Assembly (NCBI RefSeq): GCF_900302465.1
Contig: NZ_OMOR01000003.1
Location: forward strand, 55,344 to 119,343
Source: Ascidiaceihabitans donghaensis
GTDB taxonomy: Bacteria > Pseudomonadota > Alphaproteobacteria > Rhodobacterales > Rhodobacteraceae
Reading direction: 5' to 3'
Length of the DNA stretch: 64,000 nt
The notes under the pieces were generated by a model, which ran no database searches, was not told the origin of the DNA, and was given only the letters and a program-made list of their open reading frames with translations. Made by a program: the position numbers and the translations under genes. Of the stretch, positions 7,990 through 16,618 are shown in pieces (positions within the stretch are counted from its first letter, which is position 1; each line of letters begins with the position of its first letter).

Positions 7990-8756
7990 GTGTCCTCGTC
8001 CCCTGTTACCAGGTCGGTTTCTTGTTGTTCTGTATCTTGTATGGCGCTTTCGGCCACGGGGTCAGCCACGTGTCCAGGCTGTGGCTCGGGTGCGCCTACG
8101 CCTGTGATCATCCACGCCAGCGCATCGGGGCCGGGCATGCCCGCCGCCCCCATAAAGGCCGTGGCACGCACACCGGGCACACCCGCTGACCACCAATAGC
8201 TGCGGTGGGACACCGCGCGGACATGATCCACCGGCCCCGCGGCCTTCAAAAGTGCAGTGGGATCAGGTTCGGGGTTCACAGCCCAATAAAACGCGGGTTC
8301 GGGGTCTTGCGCCGCTGCAGGATGCCCGCCAGCCGCAGGTATCAATGCCCCCAAGCTATCTGGCACAATCCCGAGGGCTGCCCCTGCCATCTGTTCAGCA
8401 GCCGCATAGAACGTCTGGTCGTGGTCCAAAACAGGCGGGCTTTGCGATGCGCCACCCTGATCCACCAGCGTCAAGGGAAACCGCCGCCCCACCTTATCGC
8501 GGCTGGGACAAATGACCCCGCGCACAGGCCACGGTGTGTCCAGCACCGACGGGCCGATCCAAAAGCGGATGGGTTGCATCGCATCATAAACCGGCTGCCA
8601 ATCGTCGCCCACATATTGACGGATGTGGCTAAGGCTTGGGACCAACCAGCTTTCAAACGCCGATTGCATGACACCCGACATCCCGTGGCTGACAAAATCC
8701 CCAAAGGCAGGGTGTTTGCCGAACCAACCCAAGTGGGGAAAGATATGACCCGTCAT
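7986..8756 (-). CDS. tagF: T6SS-associated protein TagF
   Basis: 256 residues from the ATG at 8756, chosen because the family begins right there (LGWFGKHPAFGDFVSHG, the TagF/ImpM signature). It lies 7 bp after the tssM stop; longer in-frame extensions would lie inside tssM. Other recognisable parts are FESWLVPSLSHI and GVICPSRDKVGRRFPLTLV. TagF is a cytoplasmic negative regulator that represses T6SS assembly post-translationally, in Pseudomonas through Fha1. The C-terminal ~60 residues are acidic and Pro/Thr/Glu-rich beyond the usual TagF core. It overlaps pppA by 4 bp, so TagF, PppA and PpkA form one regulatory cassette at the end of the operon. Confidence 0.92.
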   Translation of the reverse strand: MTGHIFPHLGWFGKHPAFGDFVSHGMSGVMQSAFESWLVPSLSHIRQYVGDDWQPVYDAMQPIRFWIGPSVLDTPWPVRGVICPSRDKVGRRFPLTLVDQGGASQSPPVLDHDQTFYAAAEQMAGAALGIVPDSLGALIPAAGGHPAAAQDPEPAFYWAVNPEPDPTALLKAAGPVDHVRAVSHRSYWWSAGVPGVRATAFMGAAGMPGPDALAWMITGVGAPEPQPGHVADPVAESAIQDTEQQETDLVTGDEDT

Positions 8757-8763
8757 GACGCGA

Positions 8764-11700
8764 TCAGTCCAGGCTGGCGGGGCATTTGAAGTCCCGCAAT
8801 TCGCGCATGGTAAAAGGGTTGGCGATGGCGTTGATCGTGAAATCATAGGTAATGTTGCGCCCGCCGATGGTGTAGGTGGCCCGCAACGTATCGCCCCGTT
8901 GGTTCCGTGCCGACGCAGAGCGCAGAAATTCGATGAACGTCCAGCTTGATCCACGCAACTGCAACCCGCTGTCGCGGTCCAGCGTTGGCGTCAGTTCCAA
9001 CACTGTCGCTTTGCCCGGTCCCGGCCACACAACCGTTTTGGGGCTGTCGCCGCGCACTGTCGGGATCTCCATATCGTTGATCGTCAGCTTGGCGCTGTCG
9101 ATGGTCGGATGGCTGTCCACATGGGCCACCGTGATTTCGACCTGTGGCGCTGTCCCGCCTGCGAAAAAGGCTTGGCGGATGCGTTCTGCACGCTCAAACT
9201 GCCGCAGGGTGGATGTGGACAGGCGCGACGCAAGTGGGCGGTCCTGCACATACCGCAGCCCCTCGGATGTGCGTTCCACATGTTCGTTCAGATAGGTCGC
9301 AAAGAAGCTGTCCATATCCCCGCCCGGCCCGAAGAACTTGGTGAAGTTGTCCATGGACACCGACCGCTGCGCATTCGCAAAGGGATAGGATGATGTGATG
9401 GTCTGGCGGCAGAAGAACGTGATCTGATCGGTCAGCGCACGGTTCATCGTGGCCAGATTTGCGTCGGATGCCCCTTTTTGGAAATCGCTTTCCGCCTCGT
9501 TGATCAGCCCCGCCAAAGTGGGCGGCATCTGACTGTTGTATTGTGTGAGGTTGGACAAAAGCTGCGGCATCATCACCGCCGATTGGCCCGGATTGCTGAC
9601 AGACAGGCGCAGGTTGTTCCAGACTTGGCCCAGATTGCCCAGCACCGCGTCAATAGCGCGTTGACCGGATGGACCTTCCAGCAGCTCATGCCACATGACG
9701 AATTCTTCTTCGATGCGCTCGATGGGGCGCGTGATGGAATCGCCGCCTCCCCCGCCGCCGCCGATGATCGCACCACCTGCACCGCCGCCTTTGCCCAAAA
9801 CCGCATCCATCAAAATACGCTGAACGCCAGAGGACCGGGACCGCACGCGACCAATCACCGAATTGGACACGCTGGCCCCAACGGACCCCGCGTCGGTGTT
9901 CAGCGCGGCACCCCCCGCCAGCATTTCAGGTGTGAGCCCTTCCATGCCTTCAAATTCACGGGTCAGTTTGGTTTCCGCATCGACTTCGCGCACCAGCATC
10001 AAGATAGGCGAGGCCGAAGCGGAGGCCGCCGCCCCAAGCGCATTGTAGCGCGGCTTGTCGGCGGCCATAGACGCCAATGCCAGATTGTCGAACAACCCGT
10101 CCCACGCCTTTTTGAAATCGGCGCGGTAACGTTCCTGCAAGGCGCGGTCGAGACGGTTGATCTGGTCGTCGATTTCCGTGCGTTGGCCTTCGTCGTCGCT
10201 TTCTTCACCCAAGACCCATTGGTCGTCGCGCAAGCGTTGGGCCACGACTTCAAGCTGCGGGAAGAAATAGGACCAGAAGCCTTCGTAAGTGAAAATGCCA
10301 TCCACTTTCAACGCGCTCAGGTCGCTGCCGTCTTTGGCTTCAAACACCAGTGACGATGTTGATCCGGTGCGTTCTGTCAGCACCCAATCACGCAGGCCCG
10401 CGCCCTTGGCGCCGTCCATCACAAGCGCATAGGCCTGATCCACGATAGGCAGTTGCACGATGGCGGCACGGGCAGTTGTTACGGTTTTGCCATCGGTGGA
10501 CACCAGCAGACCCCGCGCATCATCCAGTTCCAGCATGGCAGTCAAATGGTCGTTCAACTGGTCGCGTGTGTTGATGCCGTCACGGCCCTGAAAGGCTGCA
10601 CGCCACAACTGGTCAAAATAGGATTTGATGGCCTCGTCGTTGTCGCCTTTGCCCTGACCACCCAGCGACATATACACTTTCAAGGCGCGGTAAATTTCGG
10701 TCGTTTCACCAGAATTGATGATGTAGGGCATTTGCTGTTCCAGCGCCAACATCATGCGCGGCCGCAACATTTTCTCAAGCGCGTCAGAGTATGACTTTTC
10801 CGCCGCCGCTTGCAGACGGTTCCGTTGACCCAGCCCCAGCCCTTCCCAGACTGTCGCGTCTTCACTGTCGCCGTAACCTGCGGGCATGTCACGGATGTCG
10901 TTCAAAAACGGCAGGATCGGATCAAGCTGGATGTCGCCAATCAGCTCGCGATTGATTTCGGTGACGGCTTCGCGTTCGTAGGTGTCAGCTTCTTTCTCGG
11001 CGATTTCGACCAGCGATGCGTTCTGCCAATAACTGTACCCAAGCGCACCCAACAATCCCAAAGTGCCCAAGACAATTGTGCCGATGGCCAAGCCGCGGAA
11101 AATAGCAGTGCGGCGGATGGCCTTGCGGTCATGGCTAACCCAATCGCGTTCTTCAAAGATCACCTTCTTCAGCAGATCATGGATGAAAAAGCTTTTGCCT
11201 TTGCCGGACATAAACGACGACGCAAACCCGCCGCCACCTTCGCCAATGCGGCTCATGGCGCCAAGGACCTGATCGATGGGCGTGCCTTCCTGCGTGCCAG
11301 AGGTGAAATAAAACCCGCGCAGCATGGCGTTGGTTTTGTAGCGTGTCGGTTCAAACACGCGGCGCAGGAATTCACTGACGTTGTCGCGCATCAGGGCCAT
11401 CTGCCCCGGCAAACCAAAGATGGAAATGCGTGCGATGCCGTCAGGTTCTTCGGTCAAGCGGTCAATGACCTCGTCAGACATCCGCGCCACAAGCGCATCA
11501 AATTCGTCAGCGACCCCTTCGTGGGTCAGCGCCTTGCGGTCTTTGGTCTGGAACGTAACACCCCAAACGCCATTGCGGCGCGCCATGGAAAAGCTGGAAA
11601 AGAACTCGCGGAAACCCGAAATAAGATCCGCCTTGGTGAAAAGAACATAAACCGGGAAATCAATCTTGAGGGTCTCGTGAACCTCCGCCAGACGCGCGCG

Positions 11701-12405
11701 CACCGTTTCCGCGTGCCGCGCCAGCGTTTCCTCATTGGCCGTCATCATGTCTTCGACAGAGAAAGCCAGAATCACGCCATTGATCGGCTGATTGGGACGG
11801 CTTTTCTTGAGCAAATCAAGGAAGGATTGCCAGCTGGCTTCATCTGCCGCCGCGTCGCTGTCCTGTGTCGTGTAGCGCCCCGCCGTGTCGATCATGATCG
11901 CATCTTCGGCAAACCACCAATCGCAGAACCGCGTGCCGCCAAAGCCTTCAAGGCCAGCCGCCGCATCACCCGCCAAAGGAAATTCGATTCCGGAATTGAC
12001 CAAAGCCGTCGTTTTGCCGGCACCGGGGGGGCCGATAATCACATACCAGGGCAGATCATACAGATAGGTCGAACCGCCCGACTTTTTCAGGGTCGCCAAA
12101 GCGCCTTGCATCCGTTCTGCCAGAACCGCACCATCGCCTGTGGGCTCTTCCGGCATGATGGCGTCTTCCAGAAGGTCCGCCGCCTTTTTGCGCCGCCGCC
12201 AGCGTATGAACCAGATCGTGCCAAAGACCGCGACCAGAATGCCGATAATCAGCAAACGGAACCAGACCGTTGCAATAAACAGGATCGGCGTCATGGGCGG
12301 GATCACCCAAATCGCAACGATCAAAGCAAGGAAACAAAACACCAGTAACGTGGTGCGCAACCATGGCCGTTCAGCCAGTTTCAACTTCGGCATACGCAGT
12401 CTCAA
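8764..12405 (-). CDS. tssM: T6SS membrane complex protein TssM (IcmF)
   Basis: 1213 residues, the normal length for TssM. Two N-terminal membrane helices (~17-37 and ~40-66) are followed by a cytoplasmic NTPase-like domain with Walker A GPPGAGKTT (~125-133) and an AEDAIMIDTAGRY Walker-B-like segment. A third helix lies near residues 440-460 (GLAIGTIVLGTLGLLGALGYSYW), and a large periplasmic region carries the C-terminal TssM domain (VTVAHVDSHPTIDSAKLTIN). A Gly-rich insert occurs around GKGGGAGGAIIGGGGGGGDS. The start is taken as TTG at 12405, overlapping the tssL stop; it has GGGAGGG six bases upstream, whereas the next ATG (12393) has no such site. TssM with TssL and TssJ forms the trans-envelope complex. 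Confidence 0.95.
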   Translation of the reverse strand: MRLRMPKLKLAERPWLRTTLLVFCFLALIVAIWVIPPMTPILFIATVWFRLLIIGILVAVFGTIWFIRWRRRKKAADLLEDAIMPEEPTGDGAVLAERMQGALATLKKSGGSTYLYDLPWYVIIGPPGAGKTTALVNSGIEFPLAGDAAAGLEGFGGTRFCDWWFAEDAIMIDTAGRYTTQDSDAAADEASWQSFLDLLKKSRPNQPINGVILAFSVEDMMTANEETLARHAETVRARLAEVHETLKIDFPVYVLFTKADLISGFREFFSSFSMARRNGVWGVTFQTKDRKALTHEGVADEFDALVARMSDEVIDRLTEEPDGIARISIFGLPGQMALMRDNVSEFLRRVFEPTRYKTNAMLRGFYFTSGTQEGTPIDQVLGAMSRIGEGGGGFASSFMSGKGKSFFIHDLLKKVIFEERDWVSHDRKAIRRTAIFRGLAIGTIVLGTLGLLGALGYSYWQNASLVEIAEKEADTYEREAVTEINRELIGDIQLDPILPFLNDIRDMPAGYGDSEDATVWEGLGLGQRNRLQAAAEKSYSDALEKMLRPRMMLALEQQMPYIINSGETTEIYRALKVYMSLGGQGKGDNDEAIKSYFDQLWRAAFQGRDGINTRDQLNDHLTAMLELDDARGLLVSTDGKTVTTARAAIVQLPIVDQAYALVMDGAKGAGLRDWVLTERTGSTSSLVFEAKDGSDLSALKVDGIFTYEGFWSYFFPQLEVVAQRLRDDQWVLGEESDDEGQRTEIDDQINRLDRALQERYRADFKKAWDGLFDNLALASMAADKPRYNALGAAASASASPILMLVREVDAETKLTREFEGMEGLTPEMLAGGAALNTDAGSVGASVSNSVIGRVRSRSSGVQRILMDAVLGKGGGAGGAIIGGGGGGGDSITRPIERIEEEFVMWHELLEGPSGQRAIDAVLGNLGQVWNNLRLSVSNPGQSAVMMPQLLSNLTQYNSQMPPTLAGLINEAESDFQKGASDANLATMNRALTDQITFFCRQTITSSYPFANAQRSVSMDNFTKFFGPGGDMDSFFATYLNEHVERTSEGLRYVQDRPLASRLSTSTLRQFERAERIRQAFFAGGTAPQVEITVAHVDSHPTIDSAKLTINDMEIPTVRGDSPKTVVWPGPGKATVLELTPTLDRDSGLQLRGSSWTFIEFLRSASARNQRGDTLRATYTIGGRNITYDFTINAIANPFTMRELRDFKCPASLD

Positions 12406-14192
12406 AATGAGCCCTCCCGGGCAATCAGAACATCAACGCGGCGGTTTTGCGCGCGCCCTTCTGCAGTGTCGTTGGTGGCGATGGGTTCGGCTTCGCCTTT
12501 GCCTTGCACAGTGACACGGCTGGGGTCTGTCAGCGTGCTGCGCAACACTGTTGCAGCAGCTTCAGCGCGCGCCACCGAAAGGGCTTCGTTTTTGGCAAAA
12601 GACCCTTGGGCATCGGTGTGACCAATGACCAGTATCGGCCCCGGTTCTTCGTTCAAAACTTCGGTAAGACGCGCGGCCAATGGCACAAATTCGTCGCTGA
12701 CGCGGCTGCTGCCAACCCCGAACAACAGCTTGTTACCGACACGCACATAGATGTATTCACCCTGCTGGCCGACTTCGACTTGTTTGGCGCTGATTTCCAA
12801 AGCCAAGCCTTCCTGAATGCGTTCCAACTGACTGGACTCTGCCACGAAAACAGGTCCTGCCGTGCGTTCCAGTACAACGTTAAACTGCGTCGGATGCATT
12901 TCGCGCAATTGCGTGGCGACTTCGGACCCTTCGCCGTTGACCAATGTGGACAGCGTGACAAAGAAGCCTACCAGAATAGCGGCCGCCATTCCTGCAATGG
13001 CCCAGATCGGCACCACGCCAAAGCGGCGCTTGCCACCAAAGATCACCGGCAGCCAGCGCACCGACATGTCTTCGTCGGGGCGCTGTTTCACGCGACGCAG
13101 GGTTTCGTAGATGGCGTTTCTGATCCGCGCCAGCTCCACGGACCCGTTGGGCATGGTGCGATATTGCCCTTCAAAGCCCAGCGACAAGCACGTCAGCATC
13201 AGTTCCAACAGCTGATAGCGTTGGCCCGGCGCTTGCATCGCTTTGCCTGCTTCCTCGAAGAAACCCACACCGGAATCGCGTTTCTGGAAGAACCGCGCAA
13301 CCATCGAATACTGGATCCACATGCCACGGTCCGCGCCGGGCAGGTTTTGCACAATGTCGTCGGCAGTGCCACACAGCGCGTATTTCGCCACCAAAGCTTC
13401 GTGCGGGTCCACGCCCGCGGCCACCGCGTTGCGTTCAAAAGCGTCGATTTCGCGGGTCACGTGCTCCATCAGCGGGGCCGCTTCCATTTCGACCATGCCG
13501 GTGCGCAAACGCCCGAACAGGATCAACAGGTTTGCGGCAGCCGCCACCAAGGGGTTCGATGATCCGCCTTTGCCAAGCCCTGTCGCCTGCAACGCCTGAT
13601 GCAGGGAAATACGCGGCGTCGCGGCAGGTTGTTGCTGCGGCTGGGCTTGTTGCTGCGGCATCTCGGGAAAAAAGCCTTGGGCATTTGGCCCGCCGGGTGA
13701 TCCGATGGCGGATGTGCCAATAGCGCTGGGTTGCGCAGGTGCGGCTTGCGGCAAAGCGCCGCCAAGCCATGTGTTGCCACCCGCTGGTGGTTGCGGCGCG
13801 GCGGCAGGTTGTGGCGCAAAGGCAGGGGGGTGTTGGGGCGGCGCATCAAAGGGGGAGGCCCCCGTCGTAGGTGCCACACGCCCCGGCTGTGCGTAGGGTG
13901 ACGGTTGTGGCGCGGGTTGTGGGATGGGGGCCGGTTGCGGGATCGGTGCCTGAGCGGGCGGCACAGGCAACGCGCCCCCAATGACCGTGCGATCATTGTC
14001 AGCAGGCGGTGCGCCAAACGGCGATGCACCGGGTGCCGGCGGTTGCCCCAAAGGCTGGCCCGGCATCCCGCCCGCGTTGTCGAAGGGGCTGCTGCTGGCG
14101 GGCGCTTGTCCGCCCGGCCCTGATGGGTTGCGCAATTGGCTGGGGTCCGGCAGCTTGCCTCCAAACACCGTTTTGTCGTTGTCGTCAGACAT
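12402..14192 (-). CDS. tssL: T6SS membrane protein TssL with C-terminal OmpA domain
   Basis: 596 residues from the ATG at 14192, whose A is the last base of the tssK TGA; GGAG lies 8 bp upstream. N terminus: ~190 residues rich in Pro/Gln/Ala with DNDKTVFGG (Thr8), DNDRTVIGG (Thr69) and NTWLGGALP repeats. Middle: DotU/TssL domain (NPLVAAAANLLILFGRLRTG...FERNAVAAGVDPHEALVAKYALCGTADD), then a membrane helix (VVPIWAIAGMAAAILVGFFVTL). C terminus: OmpA-like peptidoglycan-binding domain (VIGHTDAQGSFAKNEALSVARA...NRRVDVLI). The OmpA fusion anchors the complex to peptidoglycan in many T6SSs. The TV[FI]GG motifs resemble the N-terminal Thr site of Agrobacterium TssL that PpkA phosphorylates to recruit Fha. 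Confidence 0.94.
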   Translation of the reverse strand: MSDDNDKTVFGGKLPDPSQLRNPSGPGGQAPASSSPFDNAGGMPGQPLGQPPAPGASPFGAPPADNDRTVIGGALPVPPAQAPIPQPAPIPQPAPQPSPYAQPGRVAPTTGASPFDAPPQHPPAFAPQPAAAPQPPAGGNTWLGGALPQAAPAQPSAIGTSAIGSPGGPNAQGFFPEMPQQQAQPQQQPAATPRISLHQALQATGLGKGGSSNPLVAAAANLLILFGRLRTGMVEMEAAPLMEHVTREIDAFERNAVAAGVDPHEALVAKYALCGTADDIVQNLPGADRGMWIQYSMVARFFQKRDSGVGFFEEAGKAMQAPGQRYQLLELMLTCLSLGFEGQYRTMPNGSVELARIRNAIYETLRRVKQRPDEDMSVRWLPVIFGGKRRFGVVPIWAIAGMAAAILVGFFVTLSTLVNGEGSEVATQLREMHPTQFNVVLERTAGPVFVAESSQLERIQEGLALEISAKQVEVGQQGEYIYVRVGNKLLFGVGSSRVSDEFVPLAARLTEVLNEEPGPILVIGHTDAQGSFAKNEALSVARAEAAATVLRSTLTDPSRVTVQGKGEAEPIATNDTAEGRAQNRRVDVLIAREGSF

Positions 14193-15523
14193 CACAATTT
14201 CTCCGGTATCGCCCACAGTTCAAGTTTTAGTTCCGGCCAGTCGCCTGCAAAATGCATCCCGATCGCAGGGGCGGTGGAAAATTCCTTCCACAGCGGCGTG
14301 TTCTTATCGAGCAGGAAATACACGTTCGTCGCCACAACGCGGATCTGACGCGGCGGGTTGGGCAAATGTTCCAGCCCGATGCCGGGCAGGTTGTTTTTCA
14401 CAATCTCGGACATGCGCGTGTTGGGGCCAACCTTGGCCAGTTGCGGGAACTGCTGCTGCACTTGGGTGCGTGGCTTGCCGGTTTCCACCTCGATCACAAA
14501 AGTCGCTTCGCGGAACAGATTACGGTCCGCAACCTCGGCCAAGAACGAGTTCTGACGCACTTGGTTCAGGTTCAAACGCACGGCACGGCCCACATCGCGC
14601 GACAGCAAATGCTGGATGTCATTGACGATGGGCGCGATGGTGCCTTTGGGATCGGTATGATCGTAGGGTGGATATTCGGGCGCCATACGCGTTGTGTTGT
14701 TAAACGTCGAAAGCTCACCTGCGATGCCGATGAACTTGCGATATAATTCTTCTGGGTGGACAGCGTGCAACGCATTCATGTGGCGCAGAATACCAATTTC
14801 GCGGTTCAGCGTCATCAGCATCAGATAATCCAACGCCTGCATGCCACCACCGGCAGAGGGGTCAGCCGCAAAGCGCGCAAGGTTTTGCAGCTTGGCTTCA
14901 ATCCAGCCGATGACATTGGTCAGATAGCCCTGCAACGTAGGGTGCGCGGCCAACACCAGCCCGGCGGGGGGGACCGTTTCATCAAAGGTGATCACGCCAT
15001 CACGGATTTCGGCAATGCGGGCCAAACGGATGTTCTGATAGCCGGGCTTCGGGGTCTTGCGCACCGAAAGCTCAAGACGGGGCACGGCGATTTCCAGATC
15101 ATGTTCGATGCGCATGGCGGACGCATTGTTGACGACTTTTTCAGAGGCCAGCATGAAACGCGATGTGGCGCCTTCTTCATCAAGACCCACGTCCTGACCG
15201 TTTTGCGACGGTTCTGGAAGGGTCAACCAAACGAACAAACCAGCGGCGTCTTCGGCAACTTCAACTGGCATGGGCAACGGATCGTTGGTGGGGGCGTCAA
15301 AGGCCAAACCATCGGCCATGATGCCTGCGACACGGCGCAGCCCGATTTTGGATTGTTTGGCCTGATCGGTGTCCAGTGCCAATGCCGTAATGCCCCAAGG
15401 GTAAGGGGTCAAAACCTGCGTGCGCGCTTCAATCAACTGTTCCAGATAGCGGTCTGCCTGCTGCAAATGCTGGGGTTGCAGGAACAACCCTTCTTTCCAA
15501 GCGACTTTGCTGAACAATGACAT
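14192..15523 (-). CDS. tssK: T6SS baseplate protein TssK
   Basis: 443 residues from ATG at 15523 (GGA five bases upstream); family members begin with this MSLFSKVAWKEGLFLQPQHLQQADRYLE segment, so upstream in-frame codons are excluded. Further TssK features are NDIQHLLSRDVGRAVRLNL and the C-terminal WPELKLELWAIPEKL. TssK is a trimeric baseplate adaptor that links the TssEFG wedge to TssL/TssM. It is the first gene of the minus-strand operon tssK-tssL-tssM-tagF-pppA-ppkA, in which every junction overlaps or is under 8 bp. The rest of the baseplate (tssE, F, G, A) and the sheath are not in the window. Confidence 0.94.
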   Translation of the reverse strand: MSLFSKVAWKEGLFLQPQHLQQADRYLEQLIEARTQVLTPYPWGITALALDTDQAKQSKIGLRRVAGIMADGLAFDAPTNDPLPMPVEVAEDAAGLFVWLTLPEPSQNGQDVGLDEEGATSRFMLASEKVVNNASAMRIEHDLEIAVPRLELSVRKTPKPGYQNIRLARIAEIRDGVITFDETVPPAGLVLAAHPTLQGYLTNVIGWIEAKLQNLARFAADPSAGGGMQALDYLMLMTLNREIGILRHMNALHAVHPEELYRKFIGIAGELSTFNNTTRMAPEYPPYDHTDPKGTIAPIVNDIQHLLSRDVGRAVRLNLNQVRQNSFLAEVADRNLFREATFVIEVETGKPRTQVQQQFPQLAKVGPNTRMSEIVKNNLPGIGLEHLPNPPRQIRVVATNVYFLLDKNTPLWKEFSTAPAIGMHFAGDWPELKLELWAIPEKL

Positions 15524-15698
15524 TGGTTTCCAATCTTCAATCTTACAGTCGAAAGGCACAAAAGGGCGTCCAAACGAAGACACCCAAAGGCATGCGCCTT
15601 TTCACAAATTCAGTTAACGCAATCTTGCGGCCCCTGCCCGCCGGGGTCAACCCAAAGGGGTGGGTTAGCATCGGAAATCGGCACGATACATCCGCTTA

Positions 15699-15960
15699 GG
15701 CTCAGGACCCACTAATTCTACATCGTCAGCGACAATTTCACAAAACTTCAGCGGTTTGGGACGTGCAGGGAATAGTGGTTCTATTTAAAAACGGCCCAAG
15801 ACGCTGAAAGGAAGTGAAATCGTCACCCTGCGGGTTCGCCGGATTTTCTCTCTCACTGTGTCACATCTGCTTGAAATAGAACCACTATTCCTGCGCAGAC
15901 CCGCCTTGTCAGAGAAAAAATCTGGTGAACTGACGATGCAGAATTAGTGGGTCCTGAGCC
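15699..15960. mobile_element. 262-bp non-coding MITE-like element with 31-bp terminal inverted repeats
   Basis: The left end 15699-15729 begins GGCTCAGGACCCACTAATTC and the right end 15930-15960 is its reverse complement with one mismatch in 31. Both ends are flanked by TA (TTA before, TAA after), consistent with a TA target duplication as made by IS630/Tc1-mariner and some IS5-group transposases. No open reading frame of note lies inside, so it would be a non-autonomous element. A second 18-bp inverted repeat is nested inside. The right end abuts parE: the parE stop codon TAG consists of the terminal base of the element plus the flanking TA. The element separates tssK (left, minus strand) from the parDE module. 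Confidence 0.72.
15769..15891. repeat. Nested 18-bp inverted repeat inside the MITE-like element
   Basis: GGAATAGTGGTTCTATTT at 15769-15786 is matched perfectly by its reverse complement at 15874-15891. The 87 bp between the arms carry no gene. Two nested repeat pairs could mean an element inserted into another element, or one palindromic element that folds into a long hairpin in single-stranded DNA or RNA. Confidence 0.7.
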
Positions 15961-16271
15961 TAAAGATGCTGCGCAAACTCCATACGGCTGTGCAAAATCC
16001 GCAAAACCTGAACATGACCATCCGCGTCGCGGCGAAAAAAGATGATGTGTTTGTTGCAAGGACACGACAGCACACCGGGCTTGATGTCGTTGCGCGGGCG
16101 TTCATACAAGATGCCGTCGGCGATGTTTGCGAATGTGGTCGCGATGGCATTCAGATACGTATTTCGTTGCGCGATGCCCCATGTCGTTTGTGTGTAGCGA
16201 CCGATGCCTTTCAAATCTTCACGCGCCATAGGCGTCAGTGTCAGCTTAGGCACGCTTTCGGGCTTCTTCAT
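15960..16271 (-). CDS. parE: ParE/RelE-family toxin of a type II toxin-antitoxin module
   Basis: 103 residues. The fold signature of ParE toxins is visible: LTPMAREDLKGIGRYTQTTWG near the start (two helices), RNTYLNAIATTFANIADG, then strands around VLSCPCNKHIIFFRRDADGHVQVLRILHSRMEF, in which Arg and hydrophobic positions match ParE. ParE toxins poison DNA gyrase; related RelE proteins cut mRNA, and sequence alone does not fully separate them. The ATG lies inside the parD reading frame (26-bp overlap), the usual antitoxin-first order. The stop codon is formed at the junction with the MITE-like element, so the natural C terminus may have been altered by the insertion. On a plasmid it would act as an addiction module. 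Confidence 0.88.
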   Translation of the reverse strand: MKKPESVPKLTLTPMAREDLKGIGRYTQTTWGIAQRNTYLNAIATTFANIADGILYERPRNDIKPGVLSCPCNKHIIFFRRDADGHVQVLRILHSRMEFAQHL

Positions 16272-16506
16272 CCAGCTCGCTCAAAACACCGTCCAGATCA
16301 AACGGCACGGTTTCCCCCCGGTCGGCTTGTGCCCATGCAGGGTCGATAGCATCGCGCAATTTCTGCAGCTTGACGGCGTGTGTTTCTTCGGCGGCGATCT
16401 TGTCACGCAAAGCTTCGCGGATGACTTCGGAGGCGTTGTTGTACAGGCCGGAGTTTACTTTTTCGCGGACGTAATGATCCAGGCGATCCGTCAGGGATAC
16501 ATGCAT
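16246..16506 (-). CDS. parD: ParD-family ribbon-helix-helix antitoxin
   Basis: 86 residues. N-terminal RHH DNA-binding region: MHVSLTDRLDHYVREKVNSG followed by YNNASEVIREALRDKI, the classic ParD pattern. The C-terminal half is acidic (FDLDGVLSELDEEARKR) and should wrap the ParE toxin. AAGGAG lies about eight bases before the ATG. It precedes and overlaps parE. Autoregulation is supported by a 23-bp palindrome 38 bp upstream that overlaps a TTGACA promoter element. Confidence 0.9.
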   Translation of the reverse strand: MHVSLTDRLDHYVREKVNSGLYNNASEVIREALRDKIAAEETHAVKLQKLRDAIDPAWAQADRGETVPFDLDGVLSELDEEARKRA

Positions 16507-16543
16507 TGAAGAACTCCTTTACGAGACAACAGAGCGCAAAGGA

Positions 16544-16566
16544 TACAAAGATTGTCAAAGTTTGTA
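16544..16566. promoter_or_regulatory. Probable ParD operator palindrome
   Basis: A 23-bp palindrome of the form TACAAA-N2-TTG-N-CAA-N2-TTTGTA, symmetric at 18 of 23 positions, lies 38-60 bp upstream of parD. On the minus strand it contains TTGACA, a good -35 element for parDE. RHH antitoxins bind such paired half-sites, so repression by ParD or the ParDE complex is the likely function. Confidence 0.6.
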
Positions 16567-16580
16567 AATCAGAGGTGCTT

Positions 16581-16608
16581 CAAGGCCGGCACATGATGCC
16601 CGGCCTTG
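16581..16608 (-). terminator. Hairpin downstream of the giant autotransporter
   Basis: CAAGGCCGG (16581-16589) pairs with CCGGCCTTG (16600-16608) across a 10-base loop, just past the stop codon of the minus-strand autotransporter. No T-run follows on that strand (on the plus strand only TTTT after a few bases), so termination may be weak. Confidence 0.45.
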
Positions 16609-16618
16609 GAGTTTTGCA

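Noticed and set aside
10810..12348. 512-codon open frame antisense to tssM
   Set aside because: tssM is unmistakable on the other strand; the antisense translation has no family resemblance.
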